NCBI GenBank assembly: GCA_012838395.1 | Contig: DUPI01000043.1 | Location: 1 to 19,576 of the forward strand | DNA from: Mollicutes bacterium | GTDB taxonomy: Bacteria > Bacillota_I > Bacilli_A > RF39 > UBA660 | Direction of reading: 5' to 3' | DNA: 19,576 nucleotides | Shown: in pieces, positions 1 to 7,969 of the stretch | Layout: the number at the start of each line of letters is the position of its first letter | Position numbering within the stretch: the stretch's first letter is position 1 | Translations under genes and position numbers: made by a program | Notes under the pieces: model-generated | Seen by the model: only the letters and a program-made list of their open reading frames with translations | Databases searched by the model: none | What the model was told of the DNA's origin: nothing

Positions 1-67
1 TCCAAGTTAATAATACTGCAATAAAAAATGTAATTCCTAGCACTTTAATTAAATTATATTTTTTCAT
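1..67 (-). CDS. N-terminal fragment of a membrane protein, runs off the left edge
   Basis: Only the first 22 codons are in the window. The peptide begins MKKYNLIKVLGITFF and continues IAVLLTW: a short basic head followed by a hydrophobic stretch, as in the first transmembrane helix of a polytopic protein. The ATG at 67 lies 10 nt after an AGGAGGT ribosome site (78-84). An ATG at 75 hits a stop after two further codons and is rejected. The head resembles the start of YfcC-type carriers as I remember them, but that is only a suggestion; too little is visible to name the product. Confidence 0.6.
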   Translation of the reverse strand, partial: MKKYNLIKVLGITFFIAVLLTW

Positions 68-77
68 ATATTCATAT

Positions 78-96
78 ACCTCCTATTATCATTATA
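78..96 (-). promoter_or_regulatory. Extended -10 box and ribosome site for the left-edge gene
   Basis: Reading the minus strand, TGCTATAAT (extended -10; TATAAT at 91-96) is followed by six bases and then AGGAGGT (78-84). No convincing -35 box is seen at 16-18 bp. The predicted transcription start would fall at the ribosome site, giving a leader of about 17 nt. Confidence 0.4.
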
Positions 97-199
97 GCAC
101 TAAAATTTATTTTTAGAAATAGTTTTATTCAAAAAGAAGCAATGGCGAGAGTGTTTGATTAAAAAATATGTAAAATTATCATAGAAAAGAGTATCTTTT

Positions 200-693
200 A
201 TGGATCATGATAAAATCGGAAAAGTTATAGCCAAACTTCGTAAAGACAAAAATATGATATTGATACAATAGATAAATTAATAACAAATAATGATGAAGTT
301 CAATGGGGAACAAATATTATTGCTAATAAGCCAAATAAAAAAAGTTTTTTAAATAATTTAGAAATTTTAAAAGATAAGAGAGTTGAATTTACAGGTTTTA
401 AAGTTAAACAGTTTTATTATAATAATGCTGTTGTTAGCTCTCCTGACCCCCAAAATTTTTGGACACCTCTTAGGAATGATTTTCTCGCTGAATATGAATT
501 GTGTTTTAAAGATTGGAAAGACAGCGCCTGCATTATTATTACCTTTCAGGTAAATAAAACAGATGATAAAATTAATTTTCATGCTAGAACTGAAAATTTC
601 ACGCCCAAAAAAAATAAATACAATCCAATTATTTCTAATGATATTTATAATGAATTACACTCAGTTATTATCAATGTGTTTCGTGGATTATAA
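200..693 (+). pseudogene. Decayed gene: HTH-type N-terminus followed by an out-of-frame body of unknown family
   Basis: From the ATG at 200 the frame reads MDHDKIGKVIAKLRKDKNM, typical of the first helix of an XRE/Cro-type repressor, but it stops at TAG (269-271). A different frame is then open from 244 to the TAA at 691-693, about 148 codons, with no usable ATG near its start. It reads YDIDTIDKLITNNDEVQWG at its start and contains NFWTPLRNDF and HARTENFTPKK. I do not recognise this body. Its upper part overlaps a minus-strand frame (367-582) that looks like a shadow. A TTGATT-N16-TATCAT promoter-like pair lies at 155-182. The simplest reading is a gene broken by a deletion or frameshift around 243-271. 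Alternatives are a TTG start at 499 giving a 64-residue remnant, or two unrelated fused fragments. Confidence 0.5.
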
Positions 694-770
694 CTATAAA
701 ACATTGAAGAGTATATTAAATTAATTACTAGATACACATCCTAATTTGTTTGGCAAACGAGTAAAGTAAT

Positions 771-831
771 AAAAAAACACCACCATTTTAATATCATAAC
801 TACTCTTATCGTTATCTATTAAATGGGGGTG
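771..831 (-). terminator. Rho-independent terminator of the heat-shock operon, after frr
   Basis: On the minus strand an imperfect stem pairs CACCCCCATTTAATA (817-831) with TATTAAAATGGTGGTG (778-793), with one bulge and one mismatch. The loop carries a small inner stem (ATAAC/GTTAT). Seven T residues follow (771-777). It lies 15 bp beyond the frr stop. Confidence 0.8.
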
Positions 832-845
832 CATATTTTGTTTTA

Positions 846-1388
846 TTATACTGTCATTAATTCTTGTTCTTTAACTTTCAATTGTTCTTCGACAACTTTA
901 TTATATTTGTTAATTAATTCCTGAACTTCATCAGTTCCTCTTTTAACCTCATCTTCCGACACTTCTAACTTTTTAATTTTATCATTAGCTTCTTGTCTAA
1001 CTTTTCTAAGTGCCACTTTACAATCCTCAGACATTGTCTTTACTTGCTTAACATATTCTCGTCTTGTTTCTTCAGTTAATATTGGAATATTTAATATAAT
1101 TGATTCACCATTATTGTTTGGGGTTAATCCGATATTAGATTCATAAATAGCCTTTTCAATCGCCCCTAAACTACTACGATCAAAAGGTTTTATGTTTAGT
1201 TGTCTAGCTTCTGGAATTGAAATGTTTGCCAATTGTTTTAAGGGTGTATCTATTCCGTAATAAGATACCATAACTCCATCTAGAATATTAGGATTGGCAC
1301 GACCAGCACGAACATTAACAAAACGTGCTCTCATAGTTTCAATCGAATTTTGCATCTTTTCTTCGGTTTCCAATAAAATATCGTCCAT
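846..1388 (-). CDS. frr: Ribosome recycling factor
   Basis: The protein has 180 residues, close to the usual 185. RRF binds the post-termination ribosome in the cytoplasm and, with EF-G, splits it into subunits. The sequence matches the family throughout: the helical N-terminus with RARFVNVRAGRANP, the domain II segment with YYGIDTPLKQLANI, and a charged C-terminal helix with TEETRREYVKQVK. The ATG at 1388 follows an AAAGGATG ribosome site. It is the last gene of the heat-shock operon, 48 bp after dnaJ, and has a good promoter of its own in that gap. In many Firmicutes frr sits with rpsB-tsf-pyrH, so this position is unusual. A terminator follows. Confidence 0.97.
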   Translation of the reverse strand: MDDILLETEEKMQNSIETMRARFVNVRAGRANPNILDGVMVSYYGIDTPLKQLANISIPEARQLNIKPFDRSSLGAIEKAIYESNIGLTPNNNGESIILNIPILTEETRREYVKQVKTMSEDCKVALRKVRQEANDKIKKLEVSEDEVKRGTDEVQELINKYNKVVEEQLKVKEQELMTV

Positions 1389-1411
1389 AACTTCATCCTT
1401 TCATCAATATA

Positions 1412-1440
1412 ATTATAATACATTATATTTTTAATATCAA
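1412..1440 (-). promoter_or_regulatory. Putative internal sigma-A promoter for frr
   Basis: TTGATA (1435-1440, 5 of 6 matches) and TATAAT (1412-1417, 6 of 6) are separated by exactly 17 bp in the dnaJ-frr gap. The dnaJ stop codon overlaps the -35 box. It would let frr be expressed without heat-shock repression. The region is very AT-rich, so a chance match is possible. Confidence 0.6.
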
Positions 1441-2549
1441 GTTTTTAAATATTTTCTTACCTTTTTGATTTGTTCATCGTCATCCAAATTAGTTTTCTTT
1501 AATTGTTCAAATAATTTTTTTTGCTCTTTTGTCAGTTTTTTTGGAACAACAATATTTAAAATAACATACATATCGCCTTTGTTGCGATAATTCACATCCT
1601 CAATACCTTTTCCTTTTAAACGATGCTTATCGTTTGTTTGACTCCCCGCAGGGATAGATAATTTCACATTTCCTGTAAGTGTTGGTATATCTACTTTAGT
1701 ACCTAAAGCAGCATCAGCCATAGTAATTGGCAATTCCATATAAACATCATTTCCGTGTCTCTCAAAAATCGGGTGTGATTCAACAGTAAACTCTAAATAA
1801 ACATCACCATTTGGTCCGCCATTAATGCCGGCTTCACCTTTTCCTGGTATGCGCAATTGATTACCATTATCAACCCCAGCTGGAATTTTAACCTCTATCG
1901 TTTTAGTTTCTACTTTTTTACCATTACCACGACATGTCGAACACTTCTTATCATAAGTAACACCTTTACCACTACAACTACCACATGGTGTTCTCGTCAT
2001 GAAGGCTCCAAACATGGTTCGCTGTTCAGTTGTAACTTGACCACTACCATGACAATTAGCGCACGTTGTTTCGCCGTGTCCACCACGTCCCTTGCAATCA
2101 TCACAATTTTCTGCAACATTTAATTTAATTGTTTTCTTTGTTCCAAATACAGCTTCTTCAAAAGTTAAACGCATCTCCATTAAAGAATCACGACCTTTTC
2201 TAGCCCTGTTGGAATTACTAGTTCTTCCGCCAGAAAAGAAATCACCAAAACCGCCACCAAATAAATCTCCAAAAATATCTGAAAAATCAAAATCAGAAAA
2301 ATCAAACCCTTGGAAACCACCATTACCCGAAAATGCATTATGGCCAAATTGGTCATATTGTTTTCTTTTTTCATCATCACTCAAAACAGCATACGCTTCT
2401 TGTGCTTCCTTAAATTTTGCTTCTGCATCTGCTTCTTTAGACACATCAGGGTGATATTGTTTTGCGAGTTTTCTAAACGCACTTTTTATTTCATTTAAAG
2501 TTGCATTTTTATTTACTCCTAAGACTTCATAATAATCTCTTTTATCCAC
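1437..2549 (-). CDS. dnaJ: Chaperone protein DnaJ (Hsp40)
   Basis: A 370-residue type I DnaJ, the cochaperone that delivers unfolded clients to DnaK and stimulates its ATPase. Seen in order: the J domain with the HPD motif at 33-35; a Gly/Phe-rich linker at about 70-108; a zinc-binding region with four CxxC pairs (Cys149/152, 163/166, 189/192, 203/206), each followed by a GxG-type turn; then the two client-binding beta domains, including PNGDVYLEF and SIPAGSQTND. The start is GTG at 2549, supported by an AGGTGA ribosome site seven bases upstream and by homology from the first residue (DKRDYYEVLGV). It lies 15 bp after pepF. The stop is TGA. In most relatives dnaJ follows dnaK directly; here pepF comes between them. 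Confidence 0.97.
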   Translation of the reverse strand: MDKRDYYEVLGVNKNATLNEIKSAFRKLAKQYHPDVSKEADAEAKFKEAQEAYAVLSDDEKRKQYDQFGHNAFSGNGGFQGFDFSDFDFSDIFGDLFGGGFGDFFSGGRTSNSNRARKGRDSLMEMRLTFEEAVFGTKKTIKLNVAENCDDCKGRGGHGETTCANCHGSGQVTTEQRTMFGAFMTRTPCGSCSGKGVTYDKKCSTCRGNGKKVETKTIEVKIPAGVDNGNQLRIPGKGEAGINGGPNGDVYLEFTVESHPIFERHGNDVYMELPITMADAALGTKVDIPTLTGNVKLSIPAGSQTNDKHRLKGKGIEDVNYRNKGDMYVILNIVVPKKLTKEQKKLFEQLKKTNLDDDEQIKKVRKYLKT

Positions 2550-2564
2550 GTCTTCACCTACTTC

Positions 2565-4367
2565 CTACTTTCTAGATAATTTTATAAATTGGTAAATTGT
2601 ATTATCAAATAATTTCACTGCATTTTCAATTGCTGATGGTTTAGAAATATCAATACCAGCAATTTTTAATAATTCAACCGGATAATCACGGTTACCTGTT
2701 TTTAAAAATTCTAAATAATTTTTAACTGCACCTGGCTTCTTACTAAGAATATCATTTACAATTGAGCATGCGGCAGCAAGACCAGTAGCATATTGATAAA
2801 CATAAAAATTCATATAAAAATGAGGAATTCTTGCCCATTCATATTTTATTTCATCATTTACTAAAACGTTCTCTCCAAAATACTTTTTATTTAAATTATA
2901 GTAAATAGACGATAACAATTCATGAGTTAATATTTCATTATTACTCACCCTATTATATATTTCTAATTCAAATTCAGCAAACATTGTTTGTCTAAATAAA
3001 GTACTTTTAAATAACTCTAGCATGTTGTTTAACATATTTAACTTTTCGTTATCAGTATTAGCATTTTCAATCATATATTGATATAATAACAATTCATTTA
3101 CAATTGACGCCACTTCTGCCACAAATATTTTATAATGTGAATCTTGATACTCATTATGAACTCTTGAATAATAACTATGCATAGAGTGACCAAGTTCATG
3201 AGCTAATGTAGAAACGTCACTAAATCTTTCTTGATAATTTAGCAAAATATATGGATGGCTATCATAACATCCCCATGAATAAGCTCCGCTTCTTTTCCCA
3301 ACATTAGGATATATATCAATCCAGTTTTCAGCAAAAGCCTTATTTAAATCAGTAATGTAATCATCACCAAGTACTTCTAAAGCGTTAATGATTAATTTTT
3401 TAGCTTCACTAAAATCATAAGTTTCAGTTATTTCTTTAACAATTGGAACATGTACATCATATAATGTTAATTCATCTACATTTAAGACCTCTTTTTTCAA
3501 TTGATAGTATTTGTGCAAAACCTTTAAGTTTTTATTTACAACTTCAATTAAATTATAATAAATACTATTATCTATATTACCGTCAAAAAGAGCCATTTCT
3601 AAAGCACTATTAAAACCTCTAATATCAGCAATAGTTTGATTAGCATCAACTTCTCCTGATAAAGTTTTTGACAAAGTGTTTTTTACACTTTCATAACCTT
3701 TATATAAAGTCATAAAGGCTTGCTTTCTTACTTCACGGTTTTGTGATTCAATATATTTAGAATAATTACTATTAGTTAGTTCAACTAAATTGTTGTTTTC
3801 ATCAGTAATTGTACCAAAAACAAGATCAGAATTTCTAAGCAAGCTTGCTGTATCAACGGGGTTATCGAAAATCTTTGTTAATTTAGATAACATTTTTTCT
3901 TCATTTTCGGATAAAGTATATCTTTTAAAGCGATATATATCTTCTAACATACGTTTATATTTTATTAAGTCGGGTAATTGATCAATATATTTTAAAACTT
4001 TAGAATAATCACCTTTAATTAATTCTGGTACAACAAACGATGTAGCCTCAGATACTAAAACATTTAAATTATCAACTTCACCTTTTAACTTTTGATAATA
4101 AGTGTTTCCTGTGTCTTCATCACTTCGCATATAGGCGTATACATACAACTTCGATAATTTTCTTTCTAACCATAAAAAATCCTTTAAAGTCTTTAATAAA
4201 TTTCCCGGACTATCTAGTATAATTCCCTTATATTTAGGAAACCCTGATACTTTCTTTTTCACTTCTTCATATTCTGTATACCAATTTTGATCATTATCAT
4301 AAATGGAATTTAAATTCCATTTATAATAATCTTTAATCTCATCTCTTGTTTTTTCTTGTATAGGCAT
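2565..4367 (-). CDS. pepF: Oligoendopeptidase F, M3 family zinc metallopeptidase
   Basis: A 600-residue cytoplasmic peptidase of family M3 (PepF), full length for the family, which cleaves short peptides. The catalytic site is clear: HELGH at 390-394, with a downstream Glu418 in FVAEVAS as the expected third zinc ligand, preceded by GAYSWGCYDSHPYILLN, typical of PepF. There is no signal peptide. The ATG at 4367 follows GAGGAAAAAG. The gene lies between dnaK and dnaJ, after a hairpin, and its stop is 15 bp before dnaJ, so cotranscription with the chaperones is likely. A role in clearing peptides from heat-damaged proteins is inferred from this position only. Confidence 0.95.
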   Translation of the reverse strand: MPIQEKTRDEIKDYYKWNLNSIYDNDQNWYTEYEEVKKKVSGFPKYKGIILDSPGNLLKTLKDFLWLERKLSKLYVYAYMRSDEDTGNTYYQKLKGEVDNLNVLVSEATSFVVPELIKGDYSKVLKYIDQLPDLIKYKRMLEDIYRFKRYTLSENEEKMLSKLTKIFDNPVDTASLLRNSDLVFGTITDENNNLVELTNSNYSKYIESQNREVRKQAFMTLYKGYESVKNTLSKTLSGEVDANQTIADIRGFNSALEMALFDGNIDNSIYYNLIEVVNKNLKVLHKYYQLKKEVLNVDELTLYDVHVPIVKEITETYDFSEAKKLIINALEVLGDDYITDLNKAFAENWIDIYPNVGKRSGAYSWGCYDSHPYILLNYQERFSDVSTLAHELGHSMHSYYSRVHNEYQDSHYKIFVAEVASIVNELLLYQYMIENANTDNEKLNMLNNMLELFKSTLFRQTMFAEFELEIYNRVSNNEILTHELLSSIYYNLNKKYFGENVLVNDEIKYEWARIPHFYMNFYVYQYATGLAAACSIVNDILSKKPGAVKNYLEFLKTGNRDYPVELLKIAGIDISKPSAIENAVKLFDNTIYQFIKLSRK

Positions 4368-4387
4368 CTTTTTCCTCTTTTCATAGT

Positions 4388-4417
4388 TAATGTAGAAGTC
4401 AAAAGACTTCTACATTA
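4388..4417 (-). other. Perfect 13-bp hairpin between dnaK and pepF
   Basis: A 13-bp perfect stem (4388-4400 with 4405-4417) closes a 4-base loop, starting only three bases after the dnaK stop. On the transcribed strand it is followed by AACTATG and no T run, so it does not look like a full terminator. It may stabilise the upstream mRNA, mark a cleavage site, or cause partial attenuation. On the other strand it is followed by ATTTTTATTTTT, but no plus-strand gene is nearby. Confidence 0.75.
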
Positions 4418-4420
4418 TTT

Positions 4421-6247
4421 TTATTTTTCTTCAAATTCAGCATCTACAACATTATCATCTTTTTTATCTTCAGAAGTTGTTTCTGTTGACTCTTCACTTG
4501 CTTCTTGTGCCTTTTTAGCTTCTTCTTCATATACTTTAGTTGCTAAAGCCATAGCTGTTTCATTTAACTTATCACGCTTAGCTTTTATATCGTCAATATT
4601 ATCTTTTTCTAAAGCTTCTTTTAATTCTTTAATTTCAATTTCTGCTTTTTCTTTATCTTTAGCTTCAACCTTATCGCCTAAATCTTTAATTGCCTTTTCA
4701 GTAGCAAAGATTAGTTGTTCACTTTCATTTCTTAAATCTGCTTCTTCCTTACGCTTAGCATCAGCTTCTTTATTAGCCTCTGCTTCCTTTACCATTTTTT
4801 CAATTTCTTCTTCACTTAAAGCACCTGATGAAGTAATGGTAATTGATTGTTCTTTGTTAGTACCTAAATCTTTCGCCTTAACATTTACAATACCATTAGC
4901 ATCAATATCAAATGTCACTTCAATTTGTGGTACACCACGTGGTGCCGGCGGGATATTTGTAAGTTGAAATCTTCCCAATGTTTTATTATCATTTGCCATC
5001 GATCTTTCACCTTGTAAAACGTGAATATCAACAGCTGGTTGATTATCAGCAGCTGTAGAGAATACTTGACTCTTACTTGTTGGTATTGTTGTATTTCTTG
5101 GGATTAAAATTGTCATTACCCCACCTAAAGTTTCAATACCAAGTGATAATGGTGTTACGTCTAATAAAACGATATCATCAACATCACCAGCAAGTACACC
5201 CGCTTGAATAGCTGCACCCATCGCAACTACTTCATCTGGGTTAACACCTTTACTTGGTTCCTTACCTAATTCTTTTGCAATAATTTCTTGTACTTTAGGA
5301 ATACGTGTTGAACCACCTACTAAAATAACTTTATCAATATCACTAGCTTTTAGTCCTGCATCTTTTAAAGCATTACGAACCGGTGTTAATGTTGAGTCAA
5401 CCAAATCACTTATTAACTCTTCAAATTTAGCACGTGTTAATGACATTTCTAAATGCACTGGTCCATCTTCACCTTGCGTAATAAATGGTAAAGATATTTG
5501 TGTTGAGGTAATTCCACTTAACTCTTTTTTAGCTTTTTCTGCTGCATCTCTTAAACGTTGCATCGCCATTTTATCTTTAGATAAATCAACACTATTTTCT
5601 TTTTTAAACTCTTTTACTAAATAATCAATTATACGGTCATCAAAGTCATCGCCACCAAGTTTATTATTACCACTTGTTGATTTAACTTCGAAAACCCCGT
5701 CTCCTAACTCAAGAATAGAAACATCAAAAGTTCCTCCTCCTAAGTCGTAAACTAAAATTTGTTCCGTTTTATCTGTTTTATCAAGTCCATATGATAATGC
5801 TGCAGCAGTTGGTTCATTAATAATTCTTTCAACTTCTAAACCTGCAATTTTACCAGCATTTTTAGTTGCCTGACGTTGAGCATCATTGAAGTATGCCGGT
5901 ACCGTAATAACCGCTTTAGTAACAGTTGTTCCTAAATACTCCTCTGCTGTTTTCTTTAAATCAGATAAAATCATTGCACTGATTTCTTCTGGTGTATATT
6001 CACGACCATTTACTTTAACCTTTTCCTTGCTTCCAATCAATCTTTTTATTGATGAAACTGTATTAGGGTTAGTAACAATTTGTCTTTTAGCTGCTTCACC
6101 CACAATTATTTCATCATTTTTGAAAGCAACAACTGATGGGGTTGTACGTCCACCTTCTGGGTTGTTAATTATTTTTGCTTCTCCCCCCTCATAAATACTT
6201 ACACAACTATTCGTTGTTCCTAAATCAATTCCTATTGTTTTACTCAT
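4421..6247 (-). CDS. dnaK: Chaperone protein DnaK (Hsp70)
   Basis: A 608-residue Hsp70, the ATP-driven chaperone that works with DnaJ and GrpE. The nucleotide-binding domain shows the phosphate-1 loop IGIDLGTTNSCV near the start, VYDLGGGTFDVSIL, and GGSTRIPKVQ. The interdomain linker VLLDVTPLSLGIETLGG and the substrate-binding beta domain (TIPTSKSQVFSTAADNQ) follow. The C-terminal lid is rich in Glu/Lys and ends VDAEFEEK, like bacterial DnaK. I place the start at ATG 6247 (MSKTIGIDLG), after AAGGAAAGGTGAT. An in-frame upstream ATG at 6271 would overlap the end of grpE and lacks such a site. The gap to grpE is 16 bp. It belongs to the HrcA-controlled operon. Confidence 0.98.
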   Translation of the reverse strand: MSKTIGIDLGTTNSCVSIYEGGEAKIINNPEGGRTTPSVVAFKNDEIIVGEAAKRQIVTNPNTVSSIKRLIGSKEKVKVNGREYTPEEISAMILSDLKKTAEEYLGTTVTKAVITVPAYFNDAQRQATKNAGKIAGLEVERIINEPTAAALSYGLDKTDKTEQILVYDLGGGTFDVSILELGDGVFEVKSTSGNNKLGGDDFDDRIIDYLVKEFKKENSVDLSKDKMAMQRLRDAAEKAKKELSGITSTQISLPFITQGEDGPVHLEMSLTRAKFEELISDLVDSTLTPVRNALKDAGLKASDIDKVILVGGSTRIPKVQEIIAKELGKEPSKGVNPDEVVAMGAAIQAGVLAGDVDDIVLLDVTPLSLGIETLGGVMTILIPRNTTIPTSKSQVFSTAADNQPAVDIHVLQGERSMANDNKTLGRFQLTNIPPAPRGVPQIEVTFDIDANGIVNVKAKDLGTNKEQSITITSSGALSEEEIEKMVKEAEANKEADAKRKEEADLRNESEQLIFATEKAIKDLGDKVEAKDKEKAEIEIKELKEALEKDNIDDIKAKRDKLNETAMALATKVYEEEAKKAQEASEESTETTSEDKKDDNVVDAEFEEK

Positions 6248-6263
6248 TTTTATCACCTTTCCT

Positions 6264-6902
6264 TTATTCACTTACTCTGACCATTGCTGGTCTAATAACT
6301 CTATCTTTTAATAAATAACCCTTTTGAAGGACTTCAACAACCATACCCGGTTCAACTCCTTCAACTTTATCGGTCATAACCGCTTGATGGTAGGTTGGAT
6401 CAAAGGGTTTATTGTTTCCATCAATCGCAATAACTTCAAACTTTTCCATAGTATTCTTAAAATCTACATAAATCATTTTAAAACCTGCTAAAAATTTAGA
6501 TACTTCATCTTCTAAGTTTTCATCATCCATTTTAATAGCTCGTTCAAAGTTATCTAAAAGGGGCAAAATACCTTTAACCAAATCTTCATTAGAATATTTA
6601 AGTAATTTAACCACTTCTTCGTCTTTTCTTTTTCGATAATTAATTAACTCAGCTTGAGCACGCAAAAATTTTTCTTCTAAATCTTTGATTTGTTGCTTTA
6701 ATTCAGTTTTTTCATCTTTTTTTACTTTTTTTTTCGTCTTTTTTTCTTTTTTTAATTCATCTTGAACATATTTAGAGTGATCATGATCATTATTCACTTT
6801 TTCGTTATGACAATTACAGTCATCATGATTATGCTCTCCACTACAACAGTCATTTTGATGTTTTTCTACATTTTCAATATCTTGTTCAATTGTTTTTTCC
6901 AT
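6264..6902 (-). CDS. grpE: GrpE nucleotide exchange factor with a Cys/His-rich N-terminus
   Basis: A 212-residue GrpE, the factor that releases ADP from DnaK. The family part is the long coiled coil from about residue 60 (ELKQQIKDLEEKFLRAQ, then YRKRKDEE) and the C-terminal beta domain with PFDPTYHQAV and KGYLLKDRVIRPAMV. The start is ATG 6902: a GTG at 6908 is in frame but lies inside the GGAGGGTGA ribosome site, which is formed by the last codons of hrcA. The genes are two bases apart, suggesting translational coupling. Residues 15-42 are unusual, with four Cys (19, 20, 29, 31) and six His (15, 24, 26, 32, 40, 42), followed by a Lys-rich linker at about 49-66. This may bind metal; the GrpE assignment itself is secure. 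Confidence 0.96.
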   Translation of the reverse strand: MEKTIEQDIENVEKHQNDCCSGEHNHDDCNCHNEKVNNDHDHSKYVQDELKKEKKTKKKVKKDEKTELKQQIKDLEEKFLRAQAELINYRKRKDEEVVKLLKYSNEDLVKGILPLLDNFERAIKMDDENLEDEVSKFLAGFKMIYVDFKNTMEKFEVIAIDGNNKPFDPTYHQAVMTDKVEGVEPGMVVEVLQKGYLLKDRVIRPAMVRVSE

Positions 6903-6904
6903 TT

Positions 6905-7894
6905 TCACCCTCCTATATTTTCCTTAATATATTCTAGCAACGCTAAAACACGACCATACTCCATTCTTGTCGGACCAATAATGGCAATTGTTCCAACTTC
7001 TCCATTAACTTCATAGTTTGTTTTGATTAAACCAACATCTTCACCAAACTCATTTTCACTACCAACATGAATATTAATGCCATTGTTTTCTTCCCTAATG
7101 TTTCTAATTAATTCTCGATCATCAAACTTTCGTAAAATATCACCTATTTTATTAGTATCATTAAACTCTGGTTGTTTCAAAATATTACTGGCACCAGTAA
7201 TTCGAATATTAGAATCTTTTGAAAAATCACTGAATGCTGTATAAAAAGCATTATATAAAGTTTTATACTGTGTGACATATTTTGAAATTATTGGTTTAAT
7301 TTCGAATTCTAACTTACTACTAATTTCTTCAATTGGTGTTCCAACAATTAGTTTATTTATTAAATCAATAGTTTTTTGAACTTCCTCAATACTAACACTT
7401 GATTCAATACGGATATTTTTATGTTCAACATGTCCCTTATCAGTAATGACAATAGCAATAATTCTATTTTCATTAATAGGAATAGCTTCAACCTTACTTA
7501 AACGATTATTTTTAGATGCTCCACCTAAAACAATTGAAGTATAACTAGTCAGTTCTGATACAATTTCCATACTTTTTAAAATAACATCACTTAACATTAG
7601 TGATCTGTTATGAAAAATTGTTTGAAGTTTTAAAACATCTTCACCCGTTAATTTTTTGGGTTCCATAATATTATCTACATAATAACGATACCCTTTTTCA
7701 CTTGGAATACGACCTGATGATATGTGAGTTTTTTCAATTAAACCTAGTTCTTCTAAAATTGCCATTTCATTTCGAATAGTTGCACTAGAACAATTTAAAA
7801 TGTCACACAGCGATTTAGAACTAACAGTTTTAGCTGTTTTAATATGTTCCTCAACAATCAACTTTAAGAGTTCTTCTTGTCTCTTAGTAATCAT
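6905..7894 (-). CDS. hrcA: Heat-inducible transcription repressor HrcA
   Basis: A 329-residue HrcA, the dimeric repressor that binds CIRCE and is released on heat stress as its folding fails. It has an N-terminal winged helix (MITKRQEELLKLIVEEHI, then SSATIRNEMAILEELG and SSGRIPSEKGYRYYVD, the signature end of this domain), followed by the GAF-like dimerisation and inserted domains, with a C-terminus containing GTIAIIGPTRMEYGRVLALL. The start is ATG 7894, after GGTAGGTGAT. The frame is open to 7969, but that longer version would read through CIRCE and the promoter. It is the first gene of the operon and so is presumably autoregulated. Its last codons (GGA GGG TGA) serve as the grpE ribosome site. 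Confidence 0.97.
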   Translation of the reverse strand: MITKRQEELLKLIVEEHIKTAKTVSSKSLCDILNCSSATIRNEMAILEELGLIEKTHISSGRIPSEKGYRYYVDNIMEPKKLTGEDVLKLQTIFHNRSLMLSDVILKSMEIVSELTSYTSIVLGGASKNNRLSKVEAIPINENRIIAIVITDKGHVEHKNIRIESSVSIEEVQKTIDLINKLIVGTPIEEISSKLEFEIKPIISKYVTQYKTLYNAFYTAFSDFSKDSNIRITGASNILKQPEFNDTNKIGDILRKFDDRELIRNIREENNGINIHVGSENEFGEDVGLIKTNYEVNGEVGTIAIIGPTRMEYGRVLALLEYIKENIGG

Positions 7895-7910
7895 ACCATC
7901 ACCTACCATT

Positions 7911-7937
7911 TTAGCACTCAATCTTACCGAATGCCAT
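7911..7937 (-). promoter_or_regulatory. CIRCE operator 1, at the transcription start of hrcA
   Basis: The family consensus is TTAGCACTC-N9-GAGTGCTAA. Here the minus strand reads ATGGCATTC-N9-GAGTGCTAA: one half-site is perfect (9 of 9), the other matches 6 of 9. It covers the predicted transcription start, just downstream of the -10 box, and ends 16 bp before the hrcA start codon, the usual place for HrcA repression. Confidence 0.88.
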
Positions 7938-7940
7938 CTC

Positions 7941-7969
7941 ATTATACTATTATATTTTAGCAATGTCAA
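7941..7969 (-). promoter_or_regulatory. Consensus sigma-A promoter of the hrcA-grpE-dnaK-pepF-dnaJ operon
   Basis: A perfect TTGACA (7964-7969), a 17-bp spacer and a perfect TATAAT (7941-7946) lie on the minus strand. The start point is predicted near 7935, inside CIRCE 1. Such a strong promoter needs tight repression, in keeping with operators on both sides of it. Confidence 0.92.

Noticed and set aside
367..582. 71-codon minus-strand frame in the left region
   Set aside because: Opposite the plus-strand decayed gene; no ribosome site; composition looks like a shadow.
1857..2454. Open frames on the plus strand opposite dnaJ
   Set aside because: They mirror dnaJ codons (poly-Thr and poly-Pro from the Gly-rich region), lack ribosome sites, and dnaJ is certain.
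4356..4967. 203-codon open frame on the plus strand opposite dnaK
   Set aside because: Ser/Leu-rich shadow of the Glu/Lys/Ala-rich dnaK lid; no ribosome site or promoter.
7895..7969. Longer hrcA start at 7969
   Set aside because: It would put coding sequence through CIRCE and the -10 and -35 boxes; ATG 7894 has a strong ribosome site and fits the family.
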